Assembly: GCA_003513895.1 (NCBI GenBank)
Contig: DOSU01000114.1
Location: forward strand, 1,696-12,439
Origin: Rikenellaceae bacterium
GTDB taxonomy: Bacteria; Bacteroidota; Bacteroidia; Bacteroidales; UBA932
Direction of reading: 5' to 3'
DNA length: 10,744 bases
The position numbers and the translations under genes are program-made. The stretch's first letter is position 1. Each line of letters opens with the position of its first letter. Positions 1 through 7,177 of this stretch are shown here, in pieces. The notes under the pieces are model-generated. The model worked only from the letters and a program-made list of their open reading frames with translations. It did not search any database and was not told the origin of the DNA.

Positions 1-29
1 GCTGCTTTATTTATTATTGGAAAATGAGA

Positions 30-1880
30 TTACTCTTGACTAGAATCCCACCATACAGGAATAGTCCAAACATCTTGAGCACTGTTCCATCCACTAAGAC
101 TCATATTTGCACCCGGAACTTCTGAACCGATTGCCTGCAGATTCGCTGCGTTGTAGTTAAGCTCGTGTGAGCATTGACGCCAACGACGGTATTGTTTTCC
201 TTCAGGAATTCCTTGAAGAGCGGTAGCATTAACTGCGTGATATGCAGGAACACCCCAATTGTGGAACAAATCTTCATCAAAGTCATAACGACGCATATCG
301 TTCCAGATTTCGACTGAGAAGTGTAAGGCAATTCGTTTTTGAGTAAGAATCTTACCTAGAGTAAGATTGCCTGCAGTACCTATACCATTATTCAAGAAAT
401 TATCCATTTGTGTTTGAGTCATCGGAGTAAATGAAGGACAATCGGCAAGGGTTGCATCACCTGCAATCCAAGAATTGAGGGTCACATTCATTTGTTCCAT
501 ACTTGCCTTGATACCCTCTTTGTACGCAGTGAATGCAGCTGGAGCACTACCTTGATTGAACAAAACTTCTGCTTTAATAAAGCAAGCTTCTGAATAAGTA
601 CCGATGTATGTAGGAGAAGAGACTCTTGAATAGAAAGAGCCTGATTCCTTTGATGCATCCGTTCCGTCTCTTCTATAAAGAAGATCTGATTTGGCAGCGT
701 AACCTTTAGATGAACTTGTAGCCTCTACATAAACAGTATCACCCTTTCTAGCAGGAGAAGAAGAATCTATCCACCATTTTTTTGCAGCAGTATATCCTGC
801 TCTTAACGGTCCACCGCTAAGATTTGGAGCATTATTAGACACCATATCGACACCAAGTGAACGTCTCCAATTGCCACTCCATTTAATTTCTGATGGGGTG
901 CTTGCAGATTCACCTGACTTAGCCCAAGGAATAATTTTGTCGGCACGAGGGTCTTCAACACCGCTACCTGCAAAATTGGTAAGGTTCTCATAAAGCATAT
1001 CGGTTACCATATAACCGGCATTCATACCGCAAACAGAGTATATAGGAGAGTAGTCAACAGGTTCGTTCCATCCAAGAACGTCATGTGTTGTACTATTGTC
1101 ATCTGTATGATAGATTATAGTGTTATCGGCATTGCTTTGAGGACCTTTTGAAAGGGCATCAAGAATGGTCGCAGCATCATATTTACCATCAAGATAGCTT
1201 CCGTCAGCTTTTTTACTTAGTTTCACTGCATAACGAGCTTTAAGCAAATTACCAAATTTTATCCATTTGGCAACATTACCGTTGTTCCAATAGTCACCTT
1301 CTGCCAATGCAGGAAGCTTTGCATCCTGAGTTCTAGCCAAAAGTTCCAGACCTTCGTTTAGTTCATTTAAGCAGCCTAAGTAAATGGTTTTTCCGTTGTC
1401 ATAAGTAGGAGTTGCGTTTTCACCCACTGCATCTGTATAAGGCATTTCACCATATAGGTCAGTCATTAACATAAATCCATACGCACGGATAACTTTAGCT
1501 ACTCCTGCATAATGCCAGGCTTCTTCTGCCATAGCTTTGTCATACATATAGGATATATTACTTGCTGCACCTACAAACCACCATTGGTAAGGTGTAGTAA
1601 CAGCACCGGTTTGAGGACTCCAAAAAGACATACTCCAATAGGTACTACCATTGAAATATCTCGTCCAATCACCAGCGGACATACTTGTACGCCAAGCGGC
1701 AAATTGAGTTGCTGAATTGGTATAAAATTGTATATGTGCCAAACGAGTTTGGTATGTAGCACTCTCTGAAGAAGGATTCTCAGGGTCAGTATTAATATCG
1801 AGCCAATCGCTGCAAGAGGCCAGTGTGAGAGTAATAAAGCATACGACACACAGAGAAATTAATGATTTAATATATTTCAT
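30..1880 (-). CDS. SusD-like nutrient-binding outer-membrane lipoprotein (SusD-like_2 family), pair 2
   Basis: This 616-residue protein is the surface lipoprotein expected to cap the SusC-type barrel encoded just upstream and to help capture its ligand. The N-terminus is a lipoprotein signal peptide: basic start MKYIK, hydrophobic stretch, and lipobox LASC with the acylated Cys at residue 23. The mature start CSDWLDINTDPENPS (23-37) is typical of the SusD-like_2 family, with acidic residues after the Cys as expected for surface export in Bacteroidota. Helical TPR-like segments follow, for example around 121-143 and 433-460 (FIKAEVLFNQG). The late EIWNDMRRYDF motif (524-534) is the family's usual 'W-D-RR' element. 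The chain is rich in Trp and Tyr (81-87, 98-102, 369-370), which fits a ligand-binding surface, but the ligand is not predictable. It starts 28 nt after the susC stop with no Shine-Dalgarno, so it is probably co-transcribed. Length is slightly above the family's usual size and it looks intact. Confidence 0.93.
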   Translation of the reverse strand: MKYIKSLISLCVVCFITLTLASCSDWLDINTDPENPSSESATYQTRLAHIQFYTNSATQFAAWRTSMSAGDWTRYFNGSTYWSMSFWSPQTGAVTTPYQWWFVGAASNISYMYDKAMAEEAWHYAGVAKVIRAYGFMLMTDLYGEMPYTDAVGENATPTYDNGKTIYLGCLNELNEGLELLARTQDAKLPALAEGDYWNNGNVAKWIKFGNLLKARYAVKLSKKADGSYLDGKYDAATILDALSKGPQSNADNTIIYHTDDNSTTHDVLGWNEPVDYSPIYSVCGMNAGYMVTDMLYENLTNFAGSGVEDPRADKIIPWAKSGESASTPSEIKWSGNWRRSLGVDMVSNNAPNLSGGPLRAGYTAAKKWWIDSSSPARKGDTVYVEATSSSKGYAAKSDLLYRRDGTDASKESGSFYSRVSSPTYIGTYSEACFIKAEVLFNQGSAPAAFTAYKEGIKASMEQMNVTLNSWIAGDATLADCPSFTPMTQTQMDNFLNNGIGTAGNLTLGKILTQKRIALHFSVEIWNDMRRYDFDEDLFHNWGVPAYHAVNATALQGIPEGKQYRRWRQCSHELNYNAANLQAIGSEVPGANMSLSGWNSAQDVWTIPVWWDSSQE

Positions 1881-1908
1881 ATTATTAAATTTAAATACTT
1901 AAAACTTA

Positions 1909-4900
1909 TTAGAAAGTTAAATTTAAACCGAATGTCATACCTGAGGTTGCAGGTACTCCACAATAGTCAAATCCAACAGAAGATGAACCACCGACACCTG
2001 CACCAGATGCAGCTACTTCAGGATCTCCCTCGTAATTGGTAAATAGAAGAAGATTGTTTGCAGAAGCAGAAATAGAAGCACGTTTAATGAATCCTATTCT
2101 GTCGAGCCACCTCTTAGGAAAATCATACATTACAGATAGTGTGCGAAGTCTTAGCAGATTAACGGCTGTAATATAATTGGAAGTTTGTCTAGTATAATAA
2201 TTAGTATAATAATTTTTAATAATATTATGACCGCTTGTTTCTACTCCATTAAAAAGGTATGTGTTATCTGCACTCCAAGTATTAGATACAGCGTTTCCGC
2301 TTGCATCGATACCTGTTACTGTAAGCTCTTTATTACGAATATCCCCGGAGAATTTACTAACACCACTATTAGTCATAGCATATTGTGTTCCGTTGATAAC
2401 ATCACCACCTACTCTGAATTCCCACAACATATTAAAAGAAAAATTCTTCCATGAAATAGTATTATTCAAACCACCAGAGAACTTAGCCTCACGATTACCC
2501 ACTTCTGATAAAGAAGTTGTGTAGGTTGGCATTCCGTTTGCATCAAGAATAATTTGTCCGTCTAATTCTTTTTGAGAGTTTGCATCTTCAGGATCATATT
2601 TATATCTCTTCCATTCAGTACCCGCTATAGCCATAAAGTTACCACCGTTGAATGATGCTGCTTGTGCTCCTGCATACTGAACGTCTGTAACATACATAAC
2701 ATCCATACCGGCAGGAAGTCCGTCCAAAGTACCACGATTACCTGCGATATTCAAGCCCACATCCCATTTCATATCTTTTGTTTCAACAGGAGTACCTGAA
2801 ATAGTCAACTCCATACCTTTATTATAAACGTTTCCTGCATTGATTGAACAGAAAATATAACCGGTAGATTGAGGTCCGCGAGGAGACAAAATCTGGTTGT
2901 AAGAGTCGTTTGTATAATATGCATAGTCAACACGTAAGCGATCTTTGAGGAGACTTAATTCAATCCCGACTTCAGTCGATTTGGTCATTTCCGGTTTAAG
3001 ATAAGGGTTACCACGAGTCCATGAGTTACCGACACCAATTTTACCACCAAGATATGTCCCGACAGGCCAAAGAGAGGTGTTTGTTTCATAAGCGCCTGTA
3101 TCTTTACCCACTTTTGCCCAAGATGCTCTAAGCTTACCGAAAGTAAGAATGTTATTCTTAGGAAGAAGTTCTGTAAATACAAATGAACCACTGACAGACG
3201 GATAGAAGTATGAGCGATTTTCGACAGGAAGGGTTGATGTCCAGTCATTACGTCCGGTAACTGTCATATATAATATATTCTTCCAAGCTACACGGAATTC
3301 GCCGAATAAACCTAACAGTCTCTTTTTAGATGCAGCGTTGGCAAATTGCTTGTTTTCTGTTGAAGCATTTGCATAAGAATAGAAATCAGGAACAGAGAAA
3401 TTCCAAGCCATCATAAAGTTACTGTTAGTCTGAGTATCATCTGAAGAAGCACCAAGTAACAGATTAAAGTCAAAATCTCCGAATTTCTTATTCATATTTG
3501 ATATGAAATTGTGTGACATATATTTGAAACGCATAGTGTTGTCACTCATCATACCATTCTGCCAGACTTGTTTGATAACTCCTTTGGCAGCAATACGATT
3601 AGAGTTGATTTGAGTATATGAGTCAATACCCAATCTGTACTGAACGAACCACCAGTCTGTAATATCTGCCTTTACGCCTAAACTGCCTGTAAAACGATCT
3701 GTATTGTCAAACATTTTATTTTTGTTAACAATCCAATATGGATTATCGCGCTCATCCCAAGGATCAAGCCTATCATCGAACATTCTATAACGAGAACCGT
3801 CTTCATTTAAATAATTTGACATATTGTCAAATGGAGACCAGTTGTAAACGCCGTAAAGAGCACCGGTTCCTTGTGAACCATAAAGACCCGCACCGGTCAA
3901 CGTCCTGTCTGTATGAGCTTGTGAGTAAGCCGCATTTGCATTGAATGTGAATATACCGGCTCTCTGTTCACCATTGAAACGGAAGGTGTATTTGTCATAC
4001 CCAGTTTCAGGGACAATACCTTTTTGATCATAATAAGATCCGGATAAGTAAAAGTTACTGTTTTTAGTACCACCCGCAATGCTGGCACTTTGGTCATAGA
4101 TTGCTCCCCCTTGTAAGAAGTTTCCAATGTTGTCATAAGTCTGTGCATTAGACTTTTCTCCCCAAGAATTGTATGAAAAATCATTGAAAACAGTTCCGAG
4201 ATAATTCCTGCTATTGTCGTATTGATCGTCCATATAACCTCTTGTGTATTCAGTTTGAACTTCAGGAAGGTTTTTCACCCAAGATGTGGAAAATTTGGAG
4301 TTGACATTAACTTCAATTACACCTTCTTTACCTTTTTTGGTAGAAATAATGACAACGCCGTTGGCTGCGCGGGAACCATAAAGTGCAGACGCTGCCGGTC
4401 CTTTCAATATGGACATATTTTCAATATCCTCAGGATTTATATCCATAATACGGTTAGAAGTTGTGGTTGCCGATTTATAAGAACCGTCAAATGCAGAGTT
4501 ACCTACAAGAGTTGAAGAGTTATCATAAATCACACCATCGACTACGAACAAAGGTTGATTGTCTTTGCCTTCAGATCCTGAAGTACCGCCACGAAGAATA
4601 ATCTGCGCGCCAGAACCTGCTGCACCGGAAGATTGGGTGATGTTAACACCGGCAATCTTACCTGAAAGTGAAGAAATTGGGTTTGCGGTCTTATTCCTCA
4701 TCAATTCATCGGACTTGATTTCGGATACAGCATATCCCAATGCTTTTCTCTCTTTCTTGATACCCAGAGCCGTTACAACAAGTTCATCAAGAAAAACTGT
4801 TGATTCCTGCATTGTTACATTAATAACAGTGCGATTGTTTACGGACTCTTTCAGAATTTCCATGCCAATTGCAGAAAACTGGAGAACAGTATTTGCGGGT

Positions 4901-5118
4901 ACCTCAATTTTATAGGTTCCGTCAAGTTCTGTTGCAACACCTGTTCTGGTTCCCTCTATCAACACAGAAACACCCATTAAAGGCAGTCCTGTTTTGTCAA
5001 TAACTTTGCCGGAAACTCTAATGTTTTGAGCCAACAAAGTCCCTGAGATGAGAGCCAGGACGAATACCGAAAGCATAAATCGCTTACACCATTCGGCTAA
5101 TTTTTGTGAAACATACAT
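1909..5118 (-). CDS. SusC/RagA-type TonB-dependent outer-membrane transporter, pair 2
   Basis: This 1069-residue protein is a TonB-dependent barrel that imports the ligand delivered by its SusD partner. Visible in order: a signal peptide (about 1-30, ending LLA before QNI); a carboxypeptidase-regulatory-like beta-sandwich (about 32-105, VSGKVIDKTGLPLMGV); the plug start VVTALGIKKERKALGYAV (114-131); plug signatures QPLFVVDGVI (188-197) and the NPEDIENMSILKG...YGSRAANGVVIIST block (228-260); a long barrel with the subfamily motif GRNDWTSTLP and later RASWAKVGK; and a C-terminal phenylalanine (GLNLTF), the usual barrel-assembly signal. The ALGIKK class is the one normally paired with SusD-like_2 lipoproteins, matching its downstream neighbour. 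There is no STN domain before the sandwich, so direct signalling to an anti-sigma factor is not indicated. The ATG at 5118 is supported by the signal peptide that follows it and by close similarity to the other susC start. No frameshift or missing block is seen. Substrate unknown. Confidence 0.95.
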   Translation of the reverse strand: MYVSQKLAEWCKRFMLSVFVLALISGTLLAQNIRVSGKVIDKTGLPLMGVSVLIEGTRTGVATELDGTYKIEVPANTVLQFSAIGMEILKESVNNRTVINVTMQESTVFLDELVVTALGIKKERKALGYAVSEIKSDELMRNKTANPISSLSGKIAGVNITQSSGAAGSGAQIILRGGTSGSEGKDNQPLFVVDGVIYDNSSTLVGNSAFDGSYKSATTTSNRIMDINPEDIENMSILKGPAASALYGSRAANGVVIISTKKGKEGVIEVNVNSKFSTSWVKNLPEVQTEYTRGYMDDQYDNSRNYLGTVFNDFSYNSWGEKSNAQTYDNIGNFLQGGAIYDQSASIAGGTKNSNFYLSGSYYDQKGIVPETGYDKYTFRFNGEQRAGIFTFNANAAYSQAHTDRTLTGAGLYGSQGTGALYGVYNWSPFDNMSNYLNEDGSRYRMFDDRLDPWDERDNPYWIVNKNKMFDNTDRFTGSLGVKADITDWWFVQYRLGIDSYTQINSNRIAAKGVIKQVWQNGMMSDNTMRFKYMSHNFISNMNKKFGDFDFNLLLGASSDDTQTNSNFMMAWNFSVPDFYSYANASTENKQFANAASKKRLLGLFGEFRVAWKNILYMTVTGRNDWTSTLPVENRSYFYPSVSGSFVFTELLPKNNILTFGKLRASWAKVGKDTGAYETNTSLWPVGTYLGGKIGVGNSWTRGNPYLKPEMTKSTEVGIELSLLKDRLRVDYAYYTNDSYNQILSPRGPQSTGYIFCSINAGNVYNKGMELTISGTPVETKDMKWDVGLNIAGNRGTLDGLPAGMDVMYVTDVQYAGAQAASFNGGNFMAIAGTEWKRYKYDPEDANSQKELDGQIILDANGMPTYTTSLSEVGNREAKFSGGLNNTISWKNFSFNMLWEFRVGGDVINGTQYAMTNSGVSKFSGDIRNKELTVTGIDASGNAVSNTWSADNTYLFNGVETSGHNIIKNYYTNYYTRQTSNYITAVNLLRLRTLSVMYDFPKRWLDRIGFIKRASISASANNLLLFTNYEGDPEVAASGAGVGGSSSVGFDYCGVPATSGMTFGLNLTF

Positions 5119-5123
5119 GAATT
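5072..5123 (-). repeat. Conserved susC 5' end, copy 2
   Basis: This segment covers AATTC plus the first 47 coding bases of susC gene 2. It aligns without gaps to 10548-10599, and I count 43 of 52 identical bases. It encodes MYVSQKL, a Trp at residue 10 and Phe-Met-Leu at 14-16. It is a direct, imperfect repeat in the same orientation as its partner. It could reflect shared ancestry, selection on the translation-start region, or recombination. The rest of the two genes is much more diverged. Confidence 0.5.
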
Positions 5124-5155
5124 TAAGTTTTTGGTTAATAATTAATTTAATTTAT

Positions 5156-5178
5156 AAAAAAAAGGCAAAAAAGCCTTT
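5156..5178 (-). terminator. Small hairpin with U-run in the susC-2 leader (terminator or attenuator)
   Basis: On the minus strand this reads AAAGGC, a six-T loop, then GCCTTT running into an eight-T tract. The six-base-pair stem (5161-5166 with 5173-5178) has three G:C pairs, so it is weaker than the terminator at 5265-5303. It lies 38 nt before the susC-2 start codon and downstream of the promoter-like box at 5211-5221. If that box is used, the hairpin is inside the leader, where it could cause conditional early termination. Otherwise it may be a back-up terminator for pair 1. Confidence 0.5.
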
Positions 5179-5210
5179 GAAACATCAATATTCACTCATG
5201 TTTTAAATAT

Positions 5211-5221
5211 GTGTAAATTTA
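5211..5221 (-). promoter_or_regulatory. Candidate promoter -7 box for pair 2
   Basis: The minus-strand sequence TAAATTTACAC matches the Bacteroidota -7 consensus TAnnTTTG at all fixed positions except the final G. The box ends 93 nt before the susC-2 ATG and sits after the pair-1 terminator, where a new promoter would be expected. A nearly identical box (TATATTTACAC) lies 91 nt before susC-1. I do not see a good TTTG -33 element at the usual spacing, so the call rests on position and on the match between the two loci. Confidence 0.4.
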
Positions 5222-5264
5222 GTGATTATTATAATATCTGCACCATTTTCCTGAATATTTTTAT

Positions 5265-5303
5265 AAAAAAAGGGCACCTGACAAATTATTTGTCAGATGC
5301 CCC
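5265..5303 (-). terminator. Strong intrinsic terminator after pair 1
   Basis: On the minus strand a 14-bp stem begins GGGCATCTGACAAA, has a TAA loop, and closes with TTTGTCAGGTGCCC, followed immediately by seven T residues (5265-5271). All 14 pairs are complementary, one of them a G-U pair. It begins about 29 nt after the susD-1 stop codon. It should end most pair-1 transcripts and so separate the two pairs into distinct units. On the plus strand the stem is not followed by a T-run, so it is directional. Confidence 0.9.
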
Positions 5304-5331
5304 GTTTAACATAAAATTCATCAAATTGTCA

Positions 5332-7164
5332 CTAATTCCATAAAGGGGTCTGTGTTAGAGTGTAACCTTTATCAGTGTATTGACTTATTTGAGTATTGCC
5401 TACCGGAGAGAGATAAACTCTGGCGGTAAATGCATCCCTGTCCGAAATATTTTCGGGAACATAGTAGCCTACCATATCTGCACCATTTGTACCGGTATAT
5501 GTTACTACTGTGCCATCTGCCTTTTTGACTTTAAGTTTATTTACTTTGGCAGCAATCAACCACTCCGGATATTCAGCCTGGAAGTTAACCCAAGGGCCAA
5601 GCAAAAGATCCGGATTAGTAGCTCCGCTCATATAATTTATCTTTTTCCACCTCTTAATATCCAAAAGACGAGTGTGTTCGAAAACAAACTCCATCCTTCT
5701 TTCGCGTCTTATTTCCCAAAGCAATGCAGGAACATCCGTGTCGCGGTCGGGATCATTTGGCAAAGCAGCCAAAACAAGCGGAGATGTTTTCTTGATGCCT
5801 TTTGCAATGGCTGTTGCATCAAGCGGACGGTTGCGGATTGCATTAATTGACTGGTCAATATCAGTTTGGGTTACCGCAGGGCTTCCCATTGTTGCCAGTT
5901 CTGCCTTGGCTTCTATCCAGTTTAAAACAACTTCTGCAAGTCTTATAACGGGAGCATCATTTGTATTTGTGTTTGAACCATACATTGCAGGGTAAGGTCC
6001 CGGATAGAGCTTAACGCCTTCGCGGTCTATAAATTTGCAGGCATAAAGCATGGTACTTGACTCTTTCTTTGGTGCATCCCAGAATGTTGCTTCAAAACGA
6101 GGGTCACGAGTTAGTGACATGTTTTTTATGTCAAGTTTGTCTGCATTTGCGATATTGGACACTTTGTACGGCATACCGTCGTTGCAAATGAAAGATTTTG
6201 CAAGCGATAGGTTTGGTGCAGGACCCTGACTTTCGGTAAGATTTGAGTATGAAGCAACGTGGTGAGTTACTCCAAGTGCGGCATCATAGTGCCTGTACAT
6301 AATTACCTCTTTGTTGTTTGCCAGGTCCAAAGATCCGAACAGTGAGCGGAAATCACTTGTAAAAGTGAATTTGCCCGAAGTCTTCACAATATTTGCAGCG
6401 GCAACCGCCTGCTCCAGATATTTTTTGGCTTTTTCGTTATTGTTCAGGTGATACTTTTGCCATGTGCCTTCGAACAGCATAAACCGGGAGATAAATGCCG
6501 CTGCGATATATCTGTTAAGATACTGGGCACTCCCGTCCGAAACTCTCATGTTTTCAAGCGCGTAGGCAAAATCGTCATATACCTTGTCCATGACCAGTGT
6601 TCTGCTGTCTCTGTCTTTGTAAAGCAGATCCAGCTCCGTTTCTGTTACAACCTTGTTATAATAAGGCACATCTCCAAACACACTTACCAAACGGCTGTAT
6701 TCGTAACCTCTGAAAAAACGCGCAACAGCACTCCAGTGATTATATACCTCGGTAGTGATGGATACGTCTTTCATCTTTTCTATCCTTTCCAAAAACAGAT
6801 TGGATTTCCTGACCCAGGCAAAGTTCCATGTTGGTCCGGCATATGTAATCATCATTGAAGGTGCTTCACTGGTAGAAGCTCTTGATGCAGGAGCCTGAGT
6901 TTCAAATCCGGCCTGCTTTCCCGATGAAGTAAAATCATCTGAGAAGTAGTAACCTCTAAGCGGAGCATAATCGACACCCCAGGTAGAGTTGTATCCTACA
7001 AAATAGTTTTCATAGTACCCATTTGCGAATAGCCTAAGGCTGTTCTCCGATGTCCAGTAGATCTCATCGTCCATGGTTGTGAGCGACGGTCTCTCGAGAA
7101 ATTCGCTGCAACTGGCCAATCCAAGAGTAACTACAGATAATAATATTAATATGTATTTTTTCAT
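5332..7164 (-). CDS. SusD/RagB-family nutrient-binding outer-membrane lipoprotein, pair 1
   Basis: This 610-residue surface lipoprotein is the partner lid of the SusC-type barrel encoded immediately upstream. The lipobox LASC ends at Cys19, followed by SEFLERPS, the usual SusD mature N-terminus. The N-terminal SusD-like_3 region is clear: YWTSENSLRLFANGYY (36-51) and ARFFRGYEYSRLVSVFGDVPYY (148-169), the family's TPR-like core. The C-terminal SusD/RagB domain has the RLAEVVLNWIEAKAEL helix (408-423) and the hallmark IRRERRMEFVFEHTRLLDIKRW (485-506). The start is well placed: AGGA (7168-7171 on the minus strand) lies three bases before the ATG, a Shine-Dalgarno-like site uncommon in this phylum. 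Only 13 nt separate it from the susC-1 stop, so the two are surely co-transcribed, and the strong terminator follows its stop codon. Length is at the upper end for the family and nothing looks broken. The ligand cannot be inferred. Confidence 0.96.
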   Translation of the reverse strand: MKKYILILLSVVTLGLASCSEFLERPSLTTMDDEIYWTSENSLRLFANGYYENYFVGYNSTWGVDYAPLRGYYFSDDFTSSGKQAGFETQAPASRASTSEAPSMMITYAGPTWNFAWVRKSNLFLERIEKMKDVSITTEVYNHWSAVARFFRGYEYSRLVSVFGDVPYYNKVVTETELDLLYKDRDSRTLVMDKVYDDFAYALENMRVSDGSAQYLNRYIAAAFISRFMLFEGTWQKYHLNNNEKAKKYLEQAVAAANIVKTSGKFTFTSDFRSLFGSLDLANNKEVIMYRHYDAALGVTHHVASYSNLTESQGPAPNLSLAKSFICNDGMPYKVSNIANADKLDIKNMSLTRDPRFEATFWDAPKKESSTMLYACKFIDREGVKLYPGPYPAMYGSNTNTNDAPVIRLAEVVLNWIEAKAELATMGSPAVTQTDIDQSINAIRNRPLDATAIAKGIKKTSPLVLAALPNDPDRDTDVPALLWEIRRERRMEFVFEHTRLLDIKRWKKINYMSGATNPDLLLGPWVNFQAEYPEWLIAAKVNKLKVKKADGTVVTYTGTNGADMVGYYVPENISDRDAFTARVYLSPVGNTQISQYTDKGYTLTQTPLWN

Positions 7165-7177
7165 AATTCCTATGTTT

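Noticed and set aside
4222..4915. Plus-strand ORFs of 97 and 118 codons opposite susC-2
   Set aside because: They lie wholly opposite a clear SusC coding frame, show no domain, signal peptide or ribosome-binding site, and are expected shadow ORFs. The same applies to other ORFs overlapping the four genes.
5176..5211. Possible plus-strand promoter (TTTG at 5176-5179, TAAATATG at 5204-5211) for an antisense RNA
   Set aside because: The spacing is 24 nt, longer than the usual 19-21, the -7 match is imperfect in an A/T-rich region, and no plus-strand terminator follows. Not enough to call.
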